Assembly (NCBI GenBank): GCA_050298035.1 | Contig: JBNKTK010000110.1 | Span: forward strand, 1-12,228 | Length of the DNA stretch: 12,228 nucleotides | Source: Gaoshiqia sp050298035 | GTDB lineage: Bacteria; Bacteroidota; Bacteroidia; Bacteroidales; Prolixibacteraceae | Reading direction: 5' to 3' | Shown: piece after piece, positions 7,401-12,228 of the stretch | How the letters are laid out: every line of letters begins with the position of its first letter | Position numbering within the stretch: position 1 is the first letter of the stretch | Made by a program: the position numbers and the translations under genes | The notes under the pieces: generated by a model | Told to the model about the DNA's origin: nothing | Database searches by the model: none | What the model saw: only the letters and a program-made list of their open reading frames with translations

Positions 7401-8974
7401 TTCCAGGTAGGAAGCTTCGGTGAAAGGTTGGTTCCCTTCAACAACTTCAGCAGCAATGTTTGCGGCGCCTCCACCCCGTCTGTCGAGAATTCACCAACCT
7501 GGTATGTTTGCCCGTTGGCCGTATAGTTGTAAGCCACAGCCAGCACCTCGTCGGCATTCAACGAGGAGTTAAGCGAGATGTACCCCAGATTCAGGTCAAC
7601 CGAATATTCGGAAGGACTTAGTTTTCGTGCCTGCTCAATCTTTTCGAAGTCCTGCCCCCCAAGGAAGCCATAACCCGAAAAGGAAGCCATGGTCTTGGTA
7701 ACTTGGTCAACCTGGCGAATGGCGCTGTAATTGTCGATCAACTCCCTGTACATTTGGTTCGCATCGTTATGCGGATACACGTTCTCCGGGTAAGGTTGTC
7801 CCCCCAGGTCTTCAAACGCCGGAACATCATTGTACAGGTTTTTGGCGTGCTCGCCCAAGTCCATCAAGGCAAGTATGTTTCGCGACTCATCGAAGTTGCT
7901 CGACTTATTAGTAACCCATACCTCTATTTTATTGATGGTTATCGACGACTGGACAATCGGCAGGTTTTTCAACGCCTCATCATAATGGTCACGGAAGTAT
8001 TGTGACAGGAAGAAGTGCCGGTTAGCATCGTAGTCAGATGCATCGATCTGGAAGGTGGTTTTTTGCGCCCCTCCTTCGGTTTCAACAACTTTTGTTTCAC
8101 CTTTATTTTGTGAAAAGATGGTGGTCAGGTTCAGCTTTCCGAACTGCATCTCGGTTTTTACCCCGAACAGGTTTGTACCACCTGTGATCAGTGTTCCGTT
8201 TAACGGGAGCGAAACGTTACCGGCCTCAATCTTCTTGATGATCTCATCTTCGTCGCCGGTATAGTCCAGGTTCATTTTATTTTCGTAGTCGAACGTTGCC
8301 TCCGTGTTGTAGTTCACCCGCATTTTCATTTTTTCACCAATATTACCCATGACGTTCATCTGGATTTTCTGGTCAAAATCGAAAGTCGGTGTTTTTCGGA
8401 GCCTTTCGGGAATCGATGGGTTTTCGGTGGCATTCATCTGGTAGCCGAAGCTAACTTCCACATATCCCTGCGGGCGGACATCAATGGTGTTCCCCCCAAA
8501 AATCCGGTTGAAGGCCTCTCCACCAACAGTTAATTTCGGTGAGCGCCCTCCCTGGTTTTCCATATCGGCCTGAGCAGCACGCTGGCTCCAGTAATTGCGG
8601 ATTGAGTTCTGAAAATCGTAGCGGACATAATCCTGCAACGACATGGTTTTGGGCAGGCGGTAATTGAAATCGCCTATCTTTTCATAAAAAATATACTCGC
8701 CGGTCAGCGGGTCATATTCCACTTCGGTTTTAATGTTTGAAGGTCGTTTCAAAAACAGCTCCGAACTGTCTTTTTTATCCGGGTATTCAAACGCCTTTTC
8801 ATCCCGAAAAGGGTAAGGCAACACCCCAGTGGTATCAATATCAAATGTATCGGTTTGCTGGATCAGTCCTGTCTGCATGTTCGCAGAAGGCACTCCGGGG
8901 CCATAGGTCCATCCCATCCCAATAATCCCCGAAAAAATAAAAAAGAGCAGTGTATTTTTTAAGCTTGTTTTCAA
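1445..8974 (-). CDS. sprA: SprA/Sov, outer-membrane translocon of the type IX secretion system
   Basis: SprA (Sov in Porphyromonas) is the giant outer-membrane barrel through which T9SS cargo leaves the cell, working with PorV and a plug protein; in gliding species it also exports the adhesins needed for motility. The 2509-residue length fits the family (roughly 2400-2500). Residues 1 to about 25 form a signal peptide (MKTSLKN, then a hydrophobic stretch). Hallmark segments occur in family order: IDVRPQGYVEVSFGYQ (about 165-180), LPLNGTLITGGTNLFGVKT (about 260), HFFLSQYFRDHYDEALKNLP (about 322), VYIDDFEST (about 834), IEFWVMDPF (about 1003), VEVWVNEMRLTDFEEDGGW (about 1515-1533), and a beta-rich C-terminus ending FRFTLAQ. 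A Ser/Arg-rich linker and small beta-domain-like insert lie at about 1915-2020. The start is TTG at 8974: an in-frame TGA lies five codons upstream (8989-8987) and the first ATG is codon 20, which would destroy the signal peptide. It lies 18 bp after ruvA and is intact throughout. Confidence 0.96.
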   Translation of the reverse strand: MKTSLKNTLLFFIFSGIIGMGWTYGPGVPSANMQTGLIQQTDTFDIDTTGVLPYPFRDEKAFEYPDKKDSSELFLKRPSNIKTEVEYDPLTGEYIFYEKIGDFNYRLPKTMSLQDYVRYDFQNSIRNYWSQRAAQADMENQGGRSPKLTVGGEAFNRIFGGNTIDVRPQGYVEVSFGYQMNATENPSIPERLRKTPTFDFDQKIQMNVMGNIGEKMKMRVNYNTEATFDYENKMNLDYTGDEDEIIKKIEAGNVSLPLNGTLITGGTNLFGVKTEMQFGKLNLTTIFSQNKGETKVVETEGGAQKTTFQIDASDYDANRHFFLSQYFRDHYDEALKNLPIVQSSITINKIEVWVTNKSSNFDESRNILALMDLGEHAKNLYNDVPAFEDLGGQPYPENVYPHNDANQMYRELIDNYSAIRQVDQVTKTMASFSGYGFLGGQDFEKIEQARKLSPSEYSVDLNLGYISLNSSLNADEVLAVAYNYTANGQTYQVGEFSTDGVEAPQTLLLKLLKGTNLSPKLPTWKLMMKNIYSLNAYQLSNEDFVLDVLYLNESTGTYINYLPESNLEGHILLNVLNVDNLNSQLDPGSNGVFDYIEGITVQSSNGRVIFPSVEPFGKHLRDSITNSSLADKYTYQSLYDSTKTFAEQDAEHNKFVLKGSYTGSSSSEISLGTVNVARGSVKVTAGGRELQENVDYTVDYTLGRVKIINQALLESGTPIRIATESEDLFSVQRKTLIGTHANYAFSDNFNIGGTVLHMSERPLTQKVNYGEDPISNTMLGLDMTYSSQSQLLTNLVDKLPFIETKAPSSISMEAEVAQLLPGHSKVIEGSGTVYIDDFESTKTSIDMKSRQAWVLASTPQKQAMFPEADENDNLAYGYNRAKLAWYQIDPLFLRNSPQTPAHIKQDKDQKSNHLVREVFEKEIFPDRETPTGVPTNIGVLDLAYYPEERGPYNFDAMGSNFSAGINADGTLRDPESRWGGIMRKIETTDFEAANIEFIEFWVMDPFVNDTFEVHEGGDLYFNLGDISEDVLKDSRKSFENGLPETELVEDVDTTLWGRISAKQQITNSFVSNEDAVVRQDVGFDGLSDADEQTFYSGYLQTVQNILNQDVYAEVMNDPSGDDYHYYRGSDYDQEKASILERYKKYNGMEGNSVPTERSPEPYSTQANSLPDVEDINNDNTLNEYERYYQYKVSIRREDMKLGSDYITDVREAKVELANGQVGTVKWYQFKVPVKQPSQVIGNISDFKSIRFMRMFMHGFKQPVVMRFATLDLVRADWRKYTLQIDEDLLPETNTEFDVSAVNIEENGSRKPVNYVLPPGIDRVIDPANPQLRQLNEQSLVLKTIDLEQGDARAAYKNIYMDFRRYKRLKLEVHAEEIEGYPLKDEELSFFIRLGSDYNYNYYEYEVPLKLTPEGTFSGDILADRYDVWPDENRLDVPMEIFTDAKQARNSEMRQAGSTLKISDVYETVHEGWNSNKNHVKIKGNPNLGNVEVMMMGIRHKKTGGYNPGPKSVEVWVNEMRLTDFEEDGGWAAQGRVTARLADLGSVVFAGRHISSGFGSIDQRVNERSMEDLSEYDISSNFELGKFFPQKAQVRLPLYVGISKSVSNPKYNPLDPDITMKDALKNADSGAERDSIKKVAQDYLSRKSIVLNNVKVDKMNKSGTPRLYDPTNFSVSYAYNEQKKRNVNTQYSTEKNYRASFNYNFSSRPEVIEPFKKSKMLKGKAFRVIKDFNFYLLPTQISYQTELYRHYKEVQLRNISNPNMIIPLTVEKDFIWNRNFDLRYNLTRSLRVDFSSQGTARIDEPVGRINRADDDYQMKKDSILTNLLNLGRPVLYHHTLNASYQVPINKIPFFNWVTATGRYQSMYDWTAGALTSETVELGNVVENSRVAQATGQVSMLNLYNKVPFLKEVNQKFVSSSRSARSSSSRAKAMQQTSKKKDEGTQIKEVEYSKKNFKIEANKTQTITHRLKTEDVKVVVLGADGKPVAGDMRVIDENSVSFTPKADVEGGKVTIKGKRKIKQDFLYKFAQYSARTLMSLKTISVSYSSSDGTMMPGFMPEPSLFGSGHYTPDPAMFGQIASSNAPGLPFLFGWQDDNFARKAAEKGWITKDSTLNAPYVMSHNETFSIRANVEPLPFLRIDLDATRSYSENVSEFYIYDSQSGNFNASNRSLRGNFTMSINTWKTAFSKMGGAEVGESDAYLTMMENRETIAKRLAARRIANPDAGYDPTVPNAEGFPNGYGSTSQQVLIPAFIAAYTGQSPEKVSLEPFPSIKYMRPNWRITYDGIVSNIEGLNKFVKSVNINHAYRSTYNVGSFVSNLKYDDSAYGDGFSYVTNELNGDFVNRFDINSVSITEQLSPLINVDVTWLNDLSTRAEIKRTRNLTLNFANNQLTEVLSNEYTFGLGYRFQRMDLIIKTKKSQKAYSNDLNIRTDLSFRKNKTLLRKLVENDNQLTAGQNAITIKTTADYMLSDRFQLRLYYDKVINKPFTSSAFPTSNTNFGVSFRFTLAQ

Positions 8975-8992
8975 TGCCGTTCTTTTTCAACG

Positions 8993-9577
8993 TTAGAGAC
9001 TTTTCAATGCCGTTTTAATCATTTGTTCGACAGTTAATCCCGGGTTGGATTTCAGGATTTTGTCAAGTTCCTTCTCAACATTTTTCCGTGCAAAACCCAA
9101 CATCACTAATGCAGATAACGCTTCTTCGCGGATTGTATTGTTTACTTGCGGTATTAAAATTTGATCGCCGGCCGGCACTTTGCCAATCCTGTCTTTTAAA
9201 TCAATAATTACCCGTTGGGCAGTTTTGGCCCCAATCCCTTTAATGCTTTTCAAAAGATTAACATTTTCTGCAAGAATGGCTTGCTTAATTTCATCAGGAT
9301 TGAGGGAGGAAAGCATCATCAGTGCCGTGTTTGAACCAATGCCGTTAACCGAGATCAGCATGCGGAACAACTCCCGTTCAGACAAGTCGGCAAATCCGTA
9401 CAGCAAATGTGCATCTTCACGCACAACCTGATGCAAGAACAGTTTAACCTGCTCTTTGCCGTTAACCAGGGAGTAGGTGTTCAGCGAAATATGGATAAAA
9501 TAACCGACCGATCCGGCTTCGATAACTGCGTTGGCAGGAGTCAGGCCGGCTATTTTCCCATGTATATACTCGAACAT
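8993..9577 (-). CDS. ruvA: Holliday junction branch migration protein RuvA
   Basis: RuvA binds four-way DNA junctions as a tetramer and loads the RuvB motor for branch migration in recombination repair. At 194 aa it has the normal length. The N-terminal OB-fold spans about residues 1-63 (FEYIHGKIAGLTPANAVIEA) and carries the acidic-pin pair Glu54-Asp55 in REDAHLLYGF. Two helix-hairpin-helix motifs follow: VNGIGSNTAL (77-86) and IKGIGAKTAQRVI (112-124). After a variable linker, residues about 149-194 form the RuvB-binding domain III (REEALSALVMLGFARKNVEK). ATG at 9577 matches the family start. No Shine-Dalgarno is visible, as is common in this phylum. It starts 13 bp after the pdxA stop and ends 18 bp before sprA, so it is the middle gene of an apparent operon. 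ruvA next to sprA is a familiar arrangement in Bacteroidota. Confidence 0.96.
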   Translation of the reverse strand: MFEYIHGKIAGLTPANAVIEAGSVGYFIHISLNTYSLVNGKEQVKLFLHQVVREDAHLLYGFADLSERELFRMLISVNGIGSNTALMMLSSLNPDEIKQAILAENVNLLKSIKGIGAKTAQRVIIDLKDRIGKVPAGDQILIPQVNNTIREEALSALVMLGFARKNVEKELDKILKSNPGLTVEQMIKTALKSL

Positions 9578-9590
9578 AGATTATTCAGAA

Positions 9591-10688
9591 TTAAATGGTA
9601 GGTTCTTCATCGACAAAATCAACGCTCTCATCCACCTGGTTCGGGTTAATCTCGTATTTTTTCAGGGGATTTTTGCTGATTTCCTTGTACAATTCCCTGT
9701 TTTTATGAACGTCGATTGCCAGGTACAAAGCTTCGCGGAATGATTCGCATGACGCTTTCCCCTCGCCTGCAATGTCGAAAGCGGTACCATGTGCCGGTGA
9801 TGTCCTGATAATTGGCAGACCTGCCGTGTAGTTTACCCCATGCTCAAACGAAATCACTTTAAACGGGGTCAGCCCCTGGTCATGGTACATTGCCAGAATT
9901 GCATCGAACTTGGTGTAATCGCCCGAACCAAAAAAGCCATCGCTCGGGTAAGGGCCTATTGCCAGTATCCCTTCTTCTTTGGCTTTTTCAATAGCCGGAA
10001 TGATAATATCTTTTTCCTCGTTGCCCAACAAACCGCCATCGCCAGAGTGCGGGTTCAGGCCCAAAACGGCAATCCGTGGTTTTTTTATACTGAAGTCTTG
10101 TTCAAGAGAACTGGCTATGATCCGGAGTTTACGGACAATTGCTTCTTTCGTGATCAGCGACGGTACTTTTGCCAGCGGAACATGAGTGGTAACGACACCT
10201 ATTTTCATCATCTCGCTAACCATGAGCATCAGGTAATTATTGGTTTCGAACTGCTCAGCCAGGAACTCGGTATGGCCCGGGAAGTTGAATTTTTCACTCT
10301 GGATATTGTCTTTGCTGATCGGGGCTGTGACCAAAGCATCAATTTCGCCCGCTTTTAAGTCACGGACTGATGCCTCGAGCGACATGTATGAAGCTTCGCC
10401 GGCCACATCGGAAATCTTTCCCAGTTCCACTCGGATGTTATCATCAATACAGTTGATGATGTTGGCTTTTCGTGGATCAGCTTCAGCTACCGTGCGAATG
10501 GAGTTGAAGTTGAAACTCTCCATATTTAAAGCCTTGCGGTGGTAGGCCGCAACTTTGGGTGACCCGTAAACAATGGGGGTACACATTTCCAAAATGCGCG
10601 GATCGCTTAGCGTTTTCATGATTACTTCATAACCGATCCCATTGATATCGCCCTGTGAAATACCAATCTTTATCTTGTGTTTGCTCAT
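9591..10688 (-). CDS. pdxA: 4-hydroxythreonine-4-phosphate dehydrogenase PdxA
   Basis: PdxA oxidises 4-phosphohydroxy-L-threonine with NAD(P); the product decarboxylates and PdxJ joins it to deoxyxylulose 5-phosphate, making pyridoxine 5'-phosphate in the DXP-dependent vitamin B6 route. It is a cytoplasmic, metal-dependent dimer. The 365-residue protein opens with IGISQGDINGIGYEVI, the Bacteroidota version of the family's GDPAGIGPE motif. The three metal-ligand histidines are in place: His139 in FPGHTEFLA, His169 in THVPLAKV and His269 in MYHDQGL. Further signatures are LGLNPHSGDGG (209-219) and SPAHGTAFDIAG (297-308). The tail from about residue 350 is acidic and slightly longer than in the enterobacterial enzyme. 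ATG at 10688 is supported by an AGGAG Shine-Dalgarno nine bases upstream and by a consensus promoter. It heads the pdxA-ruvA-sprA unit. Confidence 0.96.
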   Translation of the reverse strand: MSKHKIKIGISQGDINGIGYEVIMKTLSDPRILEMCTPIVYGSPKVAAYHRKALNMESFNFNSIRTVAEADPRKANIINCIDDNIRVELGKISDVAGEASYMSLEASVRDLKAGEIDALVTAPISKDNIQSEKFNFPGHTEFLAEQFETNNYLMLMVSEMMKIGVVTTHVPLAKVPSLITKEAIVRKLRIIASSLEQDFSIKKPRIAVLGLNPHSGDGGLLGNEEKDIIIPAIEKAKEEGILAIGPYPSDGFFGSGDYTKFDAILAMYHDQGLTPFKVISFEHGVNYTAGLPIIRTSPAHGTAFDIAGEGKASCESFREALYLAIDVHKNRELYKEISKNPLKKYEINPNQVDESVDFVDEEPTI

Positions 10689-10697
10689 TTTATCAAT

Positions 10698-10702
10698 CTC
10701 CT
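10698..10702 (-). promoter_or_regulatory. Shine-Dalgarno of pdxA
   Basis: On the minus strand TTAGGAGATTG precedes the pdxA ATG, with AGGAG ending nine bases before the start codon. It is the only clear Shine-Dalgarno I noticed in the window and fixes the pdxA start. Confidence 0.7.
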
Positions 10703-10756
10703 AATTGGTGGATTATTCTTAAAAATCTCGTTTTCAGCACAAATTAATGTGACTGG

Positions 10757-10789
10757 CAAATTTAATTTTTTAAATCTACTTTATCAAAA
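10757..10789 (-). promoter_or_regulatory. Bacteroidota-type sigma-ABfr promoter for pdxA-ruvA-sprA
   Basis: On the minus strand TTTTG (10789-10785) is followed after 20 bases by TAAATTTG (10764-10757). This fits the Bacteroides primary sigma consensus of TTTG at -33 and TAnnTTTG at -7. Transcription would start near 10750, giving a leader of about 60 nt before the pdxA ATG. It sits in the 105-bp gap after the nitroreductase gene, and no equivalent is visible in the short gaps before ruvA or sprA. Confidence 0.6.
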
Positions 10790-10793
10790 CAGA

Positions 10794-11327
10794 TTATTGC
10801 CCGGTTTTGTCAAAAATATTCCGGTGAATTTTATGCCACTGAAGCTCTTCTGTTGCTTTTCCCCGGCGTTCCTGTGCCGGATAGCCAACACCCACAACGC
10901 TCAACACCTGGTATTGTTTGGGTATGGACAGCAAGTTTTGAACGTACTCACCGGCTGTTTGGTTCTCGTCGTGTTCACGACCACGGATTTGTACCCAGCA
11001 ACTGCCCAGCCCTAACGACTGAGCCGTCATTTGCAAAAAGATGCTTGCGATTGAACAGTCTTCAATCCAGATTTCATTATGGCTATTATCGGCCACCACG
11101 ACGACTGCAAGCGGAGCGCCTGCCAAAAACTGTGAGCCATGCGGTTTTGCAGTTGCAAGCTGTTGAATTATCTCAGGTTGATCAACAAAAATAAATTCCC
11201 AGGTATTGCTGTTTTTCGACGAAGGGGAACGAAGCATGGCTTCCTGAAGCAATTCAATTTTTTCAGGTTCGATGGCCTGAGTAGTATACTTCCGGATGCT
11301 TCGGCGGTTGCGGATCAGTTCAATCAT
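10794..11327 (-). CDS. Nitroreductase-family FMN oxidoreductase
   Basis: This is a small member of the FMN-dependent nitroreductase family, which transfers electrons from NAD(P)H to nitro-compounds, quinones or other acceptors; the natural substrate is not predictable from sequence. At 177 aa it belongs to the compact NfsA/FRP-unlike subgroup. The FMN-phosphate contact motif RRSIRKY lies at residues 8-14 and SPSSKNSNTWEFIFV at 34-48. The helix IEDCSIASIFLQMTAQSLGL spans 88-107, followed by SCWV, and GVGYPAQERR at 146-155 is the usual C-terminal FMN-binding segment. The frame is complete and ATG at 11327 gives the standard N-terminus. A lone TACTTTTG (11343-11336) resembles a -7 box but has no good partner and would leave almost no leader. 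It lies 105 bp before pdxA, which has its own promoter. Confidence 0.9.
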   Translation of the reverse strand: MIELIRNRRSIRKYTTQAIEPEKIELLQEAMLRSPSSKNSNTWEFIFVDQPEIIQQLATAKPHGSQFLAGAPLAVVVVADNSHNEIWIEDCSIASIFLQMTAQSLGLGSCWVQIRGREHDENQTAGEYVQNLLSIPKQYQVLSVVGVGYPAQERRGKATEELQWHKIHRNIFDKTGQ

Positions 11328-11457
11328 TTTTTGTTCAAAAGTACAACTTTGCCCCGAATGCAGAAATAAACAGGAACCCGCACCTGAAAAGCTTAAGAAA
11401 TTATTTCACATCGCGGCCTTCGATGTTGGAAAGCAGCCTCAAATCGTTAAAATATGG

Positions 11458-11958
11458 TCAGATAATGACGATCAAAATAATCAGCAACAGGAGCAACATA
11501 AAAAGGACAAACTGGTTTCGCACGAAAAGGCCAAGTAAAATAAGTACTTCCAGTTCTTCACTTTCGCCCGCGTAAACCTCAATATTCCCTCTGTCTTTTG
11601 AAAGAAGCTCATTACTCTGAAAGATGATGATTTCCTGCCCATTGAACTTCCACGACCAGCGTGATTGCCAGAAATTTTTTATTTCCAGTTCAAAGCGCTT
11701 TCCGTTCAGCACCAGATCGCTTTTGGTATTGAACAGGTTGATCATCACAGAACCCAACAGGGCTTGGTTATTGGCATCCAAAATTTCAAGCTTCGACAGG
11801 AAGAAATCCCGGTTCAGGATAAAACGCCGCCCATTCAAGGTTGCAAGTGCATTTGAACTAAACATGTTGTTCCAGTCAATCACCCCTATCTGATCATTGT
11901 TGCGGGTAATGACCAACTTGTTTTTAAAAACTCCTTTTGACCAAATCAACTTTTCCAT
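11458..11958 (-). CDS. C-tail-anchored membrane protein, possible tubby/LURP-one-like domain
   Basis: This hypothetical protein has 166 residues from ATG at 11958. An upstream start at 12039 would add 27 residues of low-quality, Cys/Trp-rich sequence, so the shorter form (MEKLIWSKGVF) is preferred. Residues about 5-130 are a run of short alternating beta-like segments with repeated G/N turns, for example VITRNNDQIGVIDW (16-29), NALATLNGRRFIL (36-48), LVLNGKRFELEIK (82-94) and SRWSWKFNGQEIIIF (99-113). This resembles the tubby C-terminal/LURP-one-related beta-barrel pattern. A hydrophobic patch (138-146) precedes a strong terminal membrane segment, QFVLFMLLLLLIILIVII (149-166), ending exactly at the stop, as in tail-anchored proteins. 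The predicted topology is a cytoplasmic domain with a C-terminal anchor. The fold call is inference and function is unknown. After the TGA the same frame stays open 18 codons to a TAA, which is unremarkable. Confidence 0.65.
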   Translation of the reverse strand: MEKLIWSKGVFKNKLVITRNNDQIGVIDWNNMFSSNALATLNGRRFILNRDFFLSKLEILDANNQALLGSVMINLFNTKSDLVLNGKRFELEIKNFWQSRWSWKFNGQEIIIFQSNELLSKDRGNIEVYAGESEELEVLILLGLFVRNQFVLFMLLLLLIILIVII

Positions 11959-12001
11959 CTGACATTTTCTTCGAAGGAACTGCAAGTTAGAAAATTTGAA
12001 C

Positions 12002-12009
12002 CAAAAATA
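12002..12009 (-). promoter_or_regulatory. Possible -7 box (TATTTTTG) for the tail-anchored protein gene
   Basis: TATTTTTG on the minus strand matches TAnnTTTG and would give a leader of about 40 nt before the ATG at 11958. A TTG-type upstream element is not at the right distance: the nearest leave about 10 or 27 bases instead of about 20. The call is therefore weak. Confidence 0.25.
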
Positions 12010-12169
12010 CCATGAGGAACAACCATGCACAGACGTCAAAAATTGTTAAAAAATGTAAGCACAACCAGCATTTCACCAACCAACAAAACCTGCTTTTTCA
12101 CTGGTTCCGACTGAAACAAACAACCCGATTTTATTGTACCTTTAATTCTATTTCTACTTTGACACATTC

Positions 12170-12223
12170 GAAAAATCTGGATGCTTTTACCCTAAATCCC
12201 TGAAGGGAACATCCAGATTTTTC
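12170..12223. terminator. Strong bidirectional-type terminator hairpin, 14-bp perfect stem
   Basis: GAAAAATCTGGATG (12170-12183) is perfectly complementary to CATCCAGATTTTTC (12210-12223). The 26-base loop contains a small nested hairpin, TCCC/GGGA (12197-12200 with 12205-12208). The A-run on one arm and T-run on the other are typical of a factor-independent terminator usable from either side. Genes to its left read away from it, so it most likely ends a minus-strand gene lying beyond the right edge. Confidence 0.65.
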
Positions 12224-12228
12224 TCCTG

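Noticed and set aside
11404..11460. Possible stop-codon read-through of the tail-anchored protein (18 further in-frame codons to a TAA)
   Set aside because: An open run of 18 codons is quite likely by chance, and the membrane segment ends naturally at the TGA.
11959..12039. A 27-codon N-terminal extension of the tail-anchored protein
   Set aside because: The extension is compositionally unlike the rest and contains the best -7-like box, so the ATG at 11958 is the likelier start.

Overview
The window reads as chromosomal DNA of a Bacteroidota bacterium. The evidence is a complete SprA/Sov-type translocon of the type IX secretion system (T9SS, confined to this phylum), a Bacteroidota-type promoter (TTTG, 20 bases, TAnnTTTG) ahead of pdxA, and mostly weak Shine-Dalgarno signals. 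Protein flavour and gene context suggest the Bacteroidales/Marinilabiliales side of the phylum, but that finer placement is a guess.

Right two thirds (1445-12228): all genes read leftward on the minus strand. From right to left they are a small tail-anchored membrane protein with a possible tubby/LURP-one-like fold (11458-11958), a small FMN nitroreductase (10794-11327), then a tight three-gene unit of pdxA (pyridoxal phosphate synthesis), ruvA (Holliday junction binding) and sprA (outer-membrane translocon, 2509 aa). pdxA to ruvA is 13 bp and ruvA to sprA is 18 bp. One good promoter and a real Shine-Dalgarno precede pdxA, so the unit is probably co-transcribed although the three products do unrelated jobs. 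sprA begins with TTG. A 14-bp inverted repeat at the right edge looks like a terminator for a gene beyond the window.

Left part (1-1444): after sprA the character changes to accessory, AT-richer DNA. It holds several palindromes (1273-1336), the C-terminal stump of a tyrosine recombinase (888-1187), and about 700 bp without a credible gene. That gap contains the most striking structure of the window: a 65-nt cloverleaf-like element (635-699) made of an 8-bp closing stem around three perfect 5-bp hairpins. Five bases later comes a hairpin plus T-run resembling a plus-strand terminator. The left edge carries the start of a lipoprotein gene. This looks like the scar of a past mobile-element insertion or rearrangement beside sprA.

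No defence system, CRISPR array, rRNA or canonical tRNA is visible.
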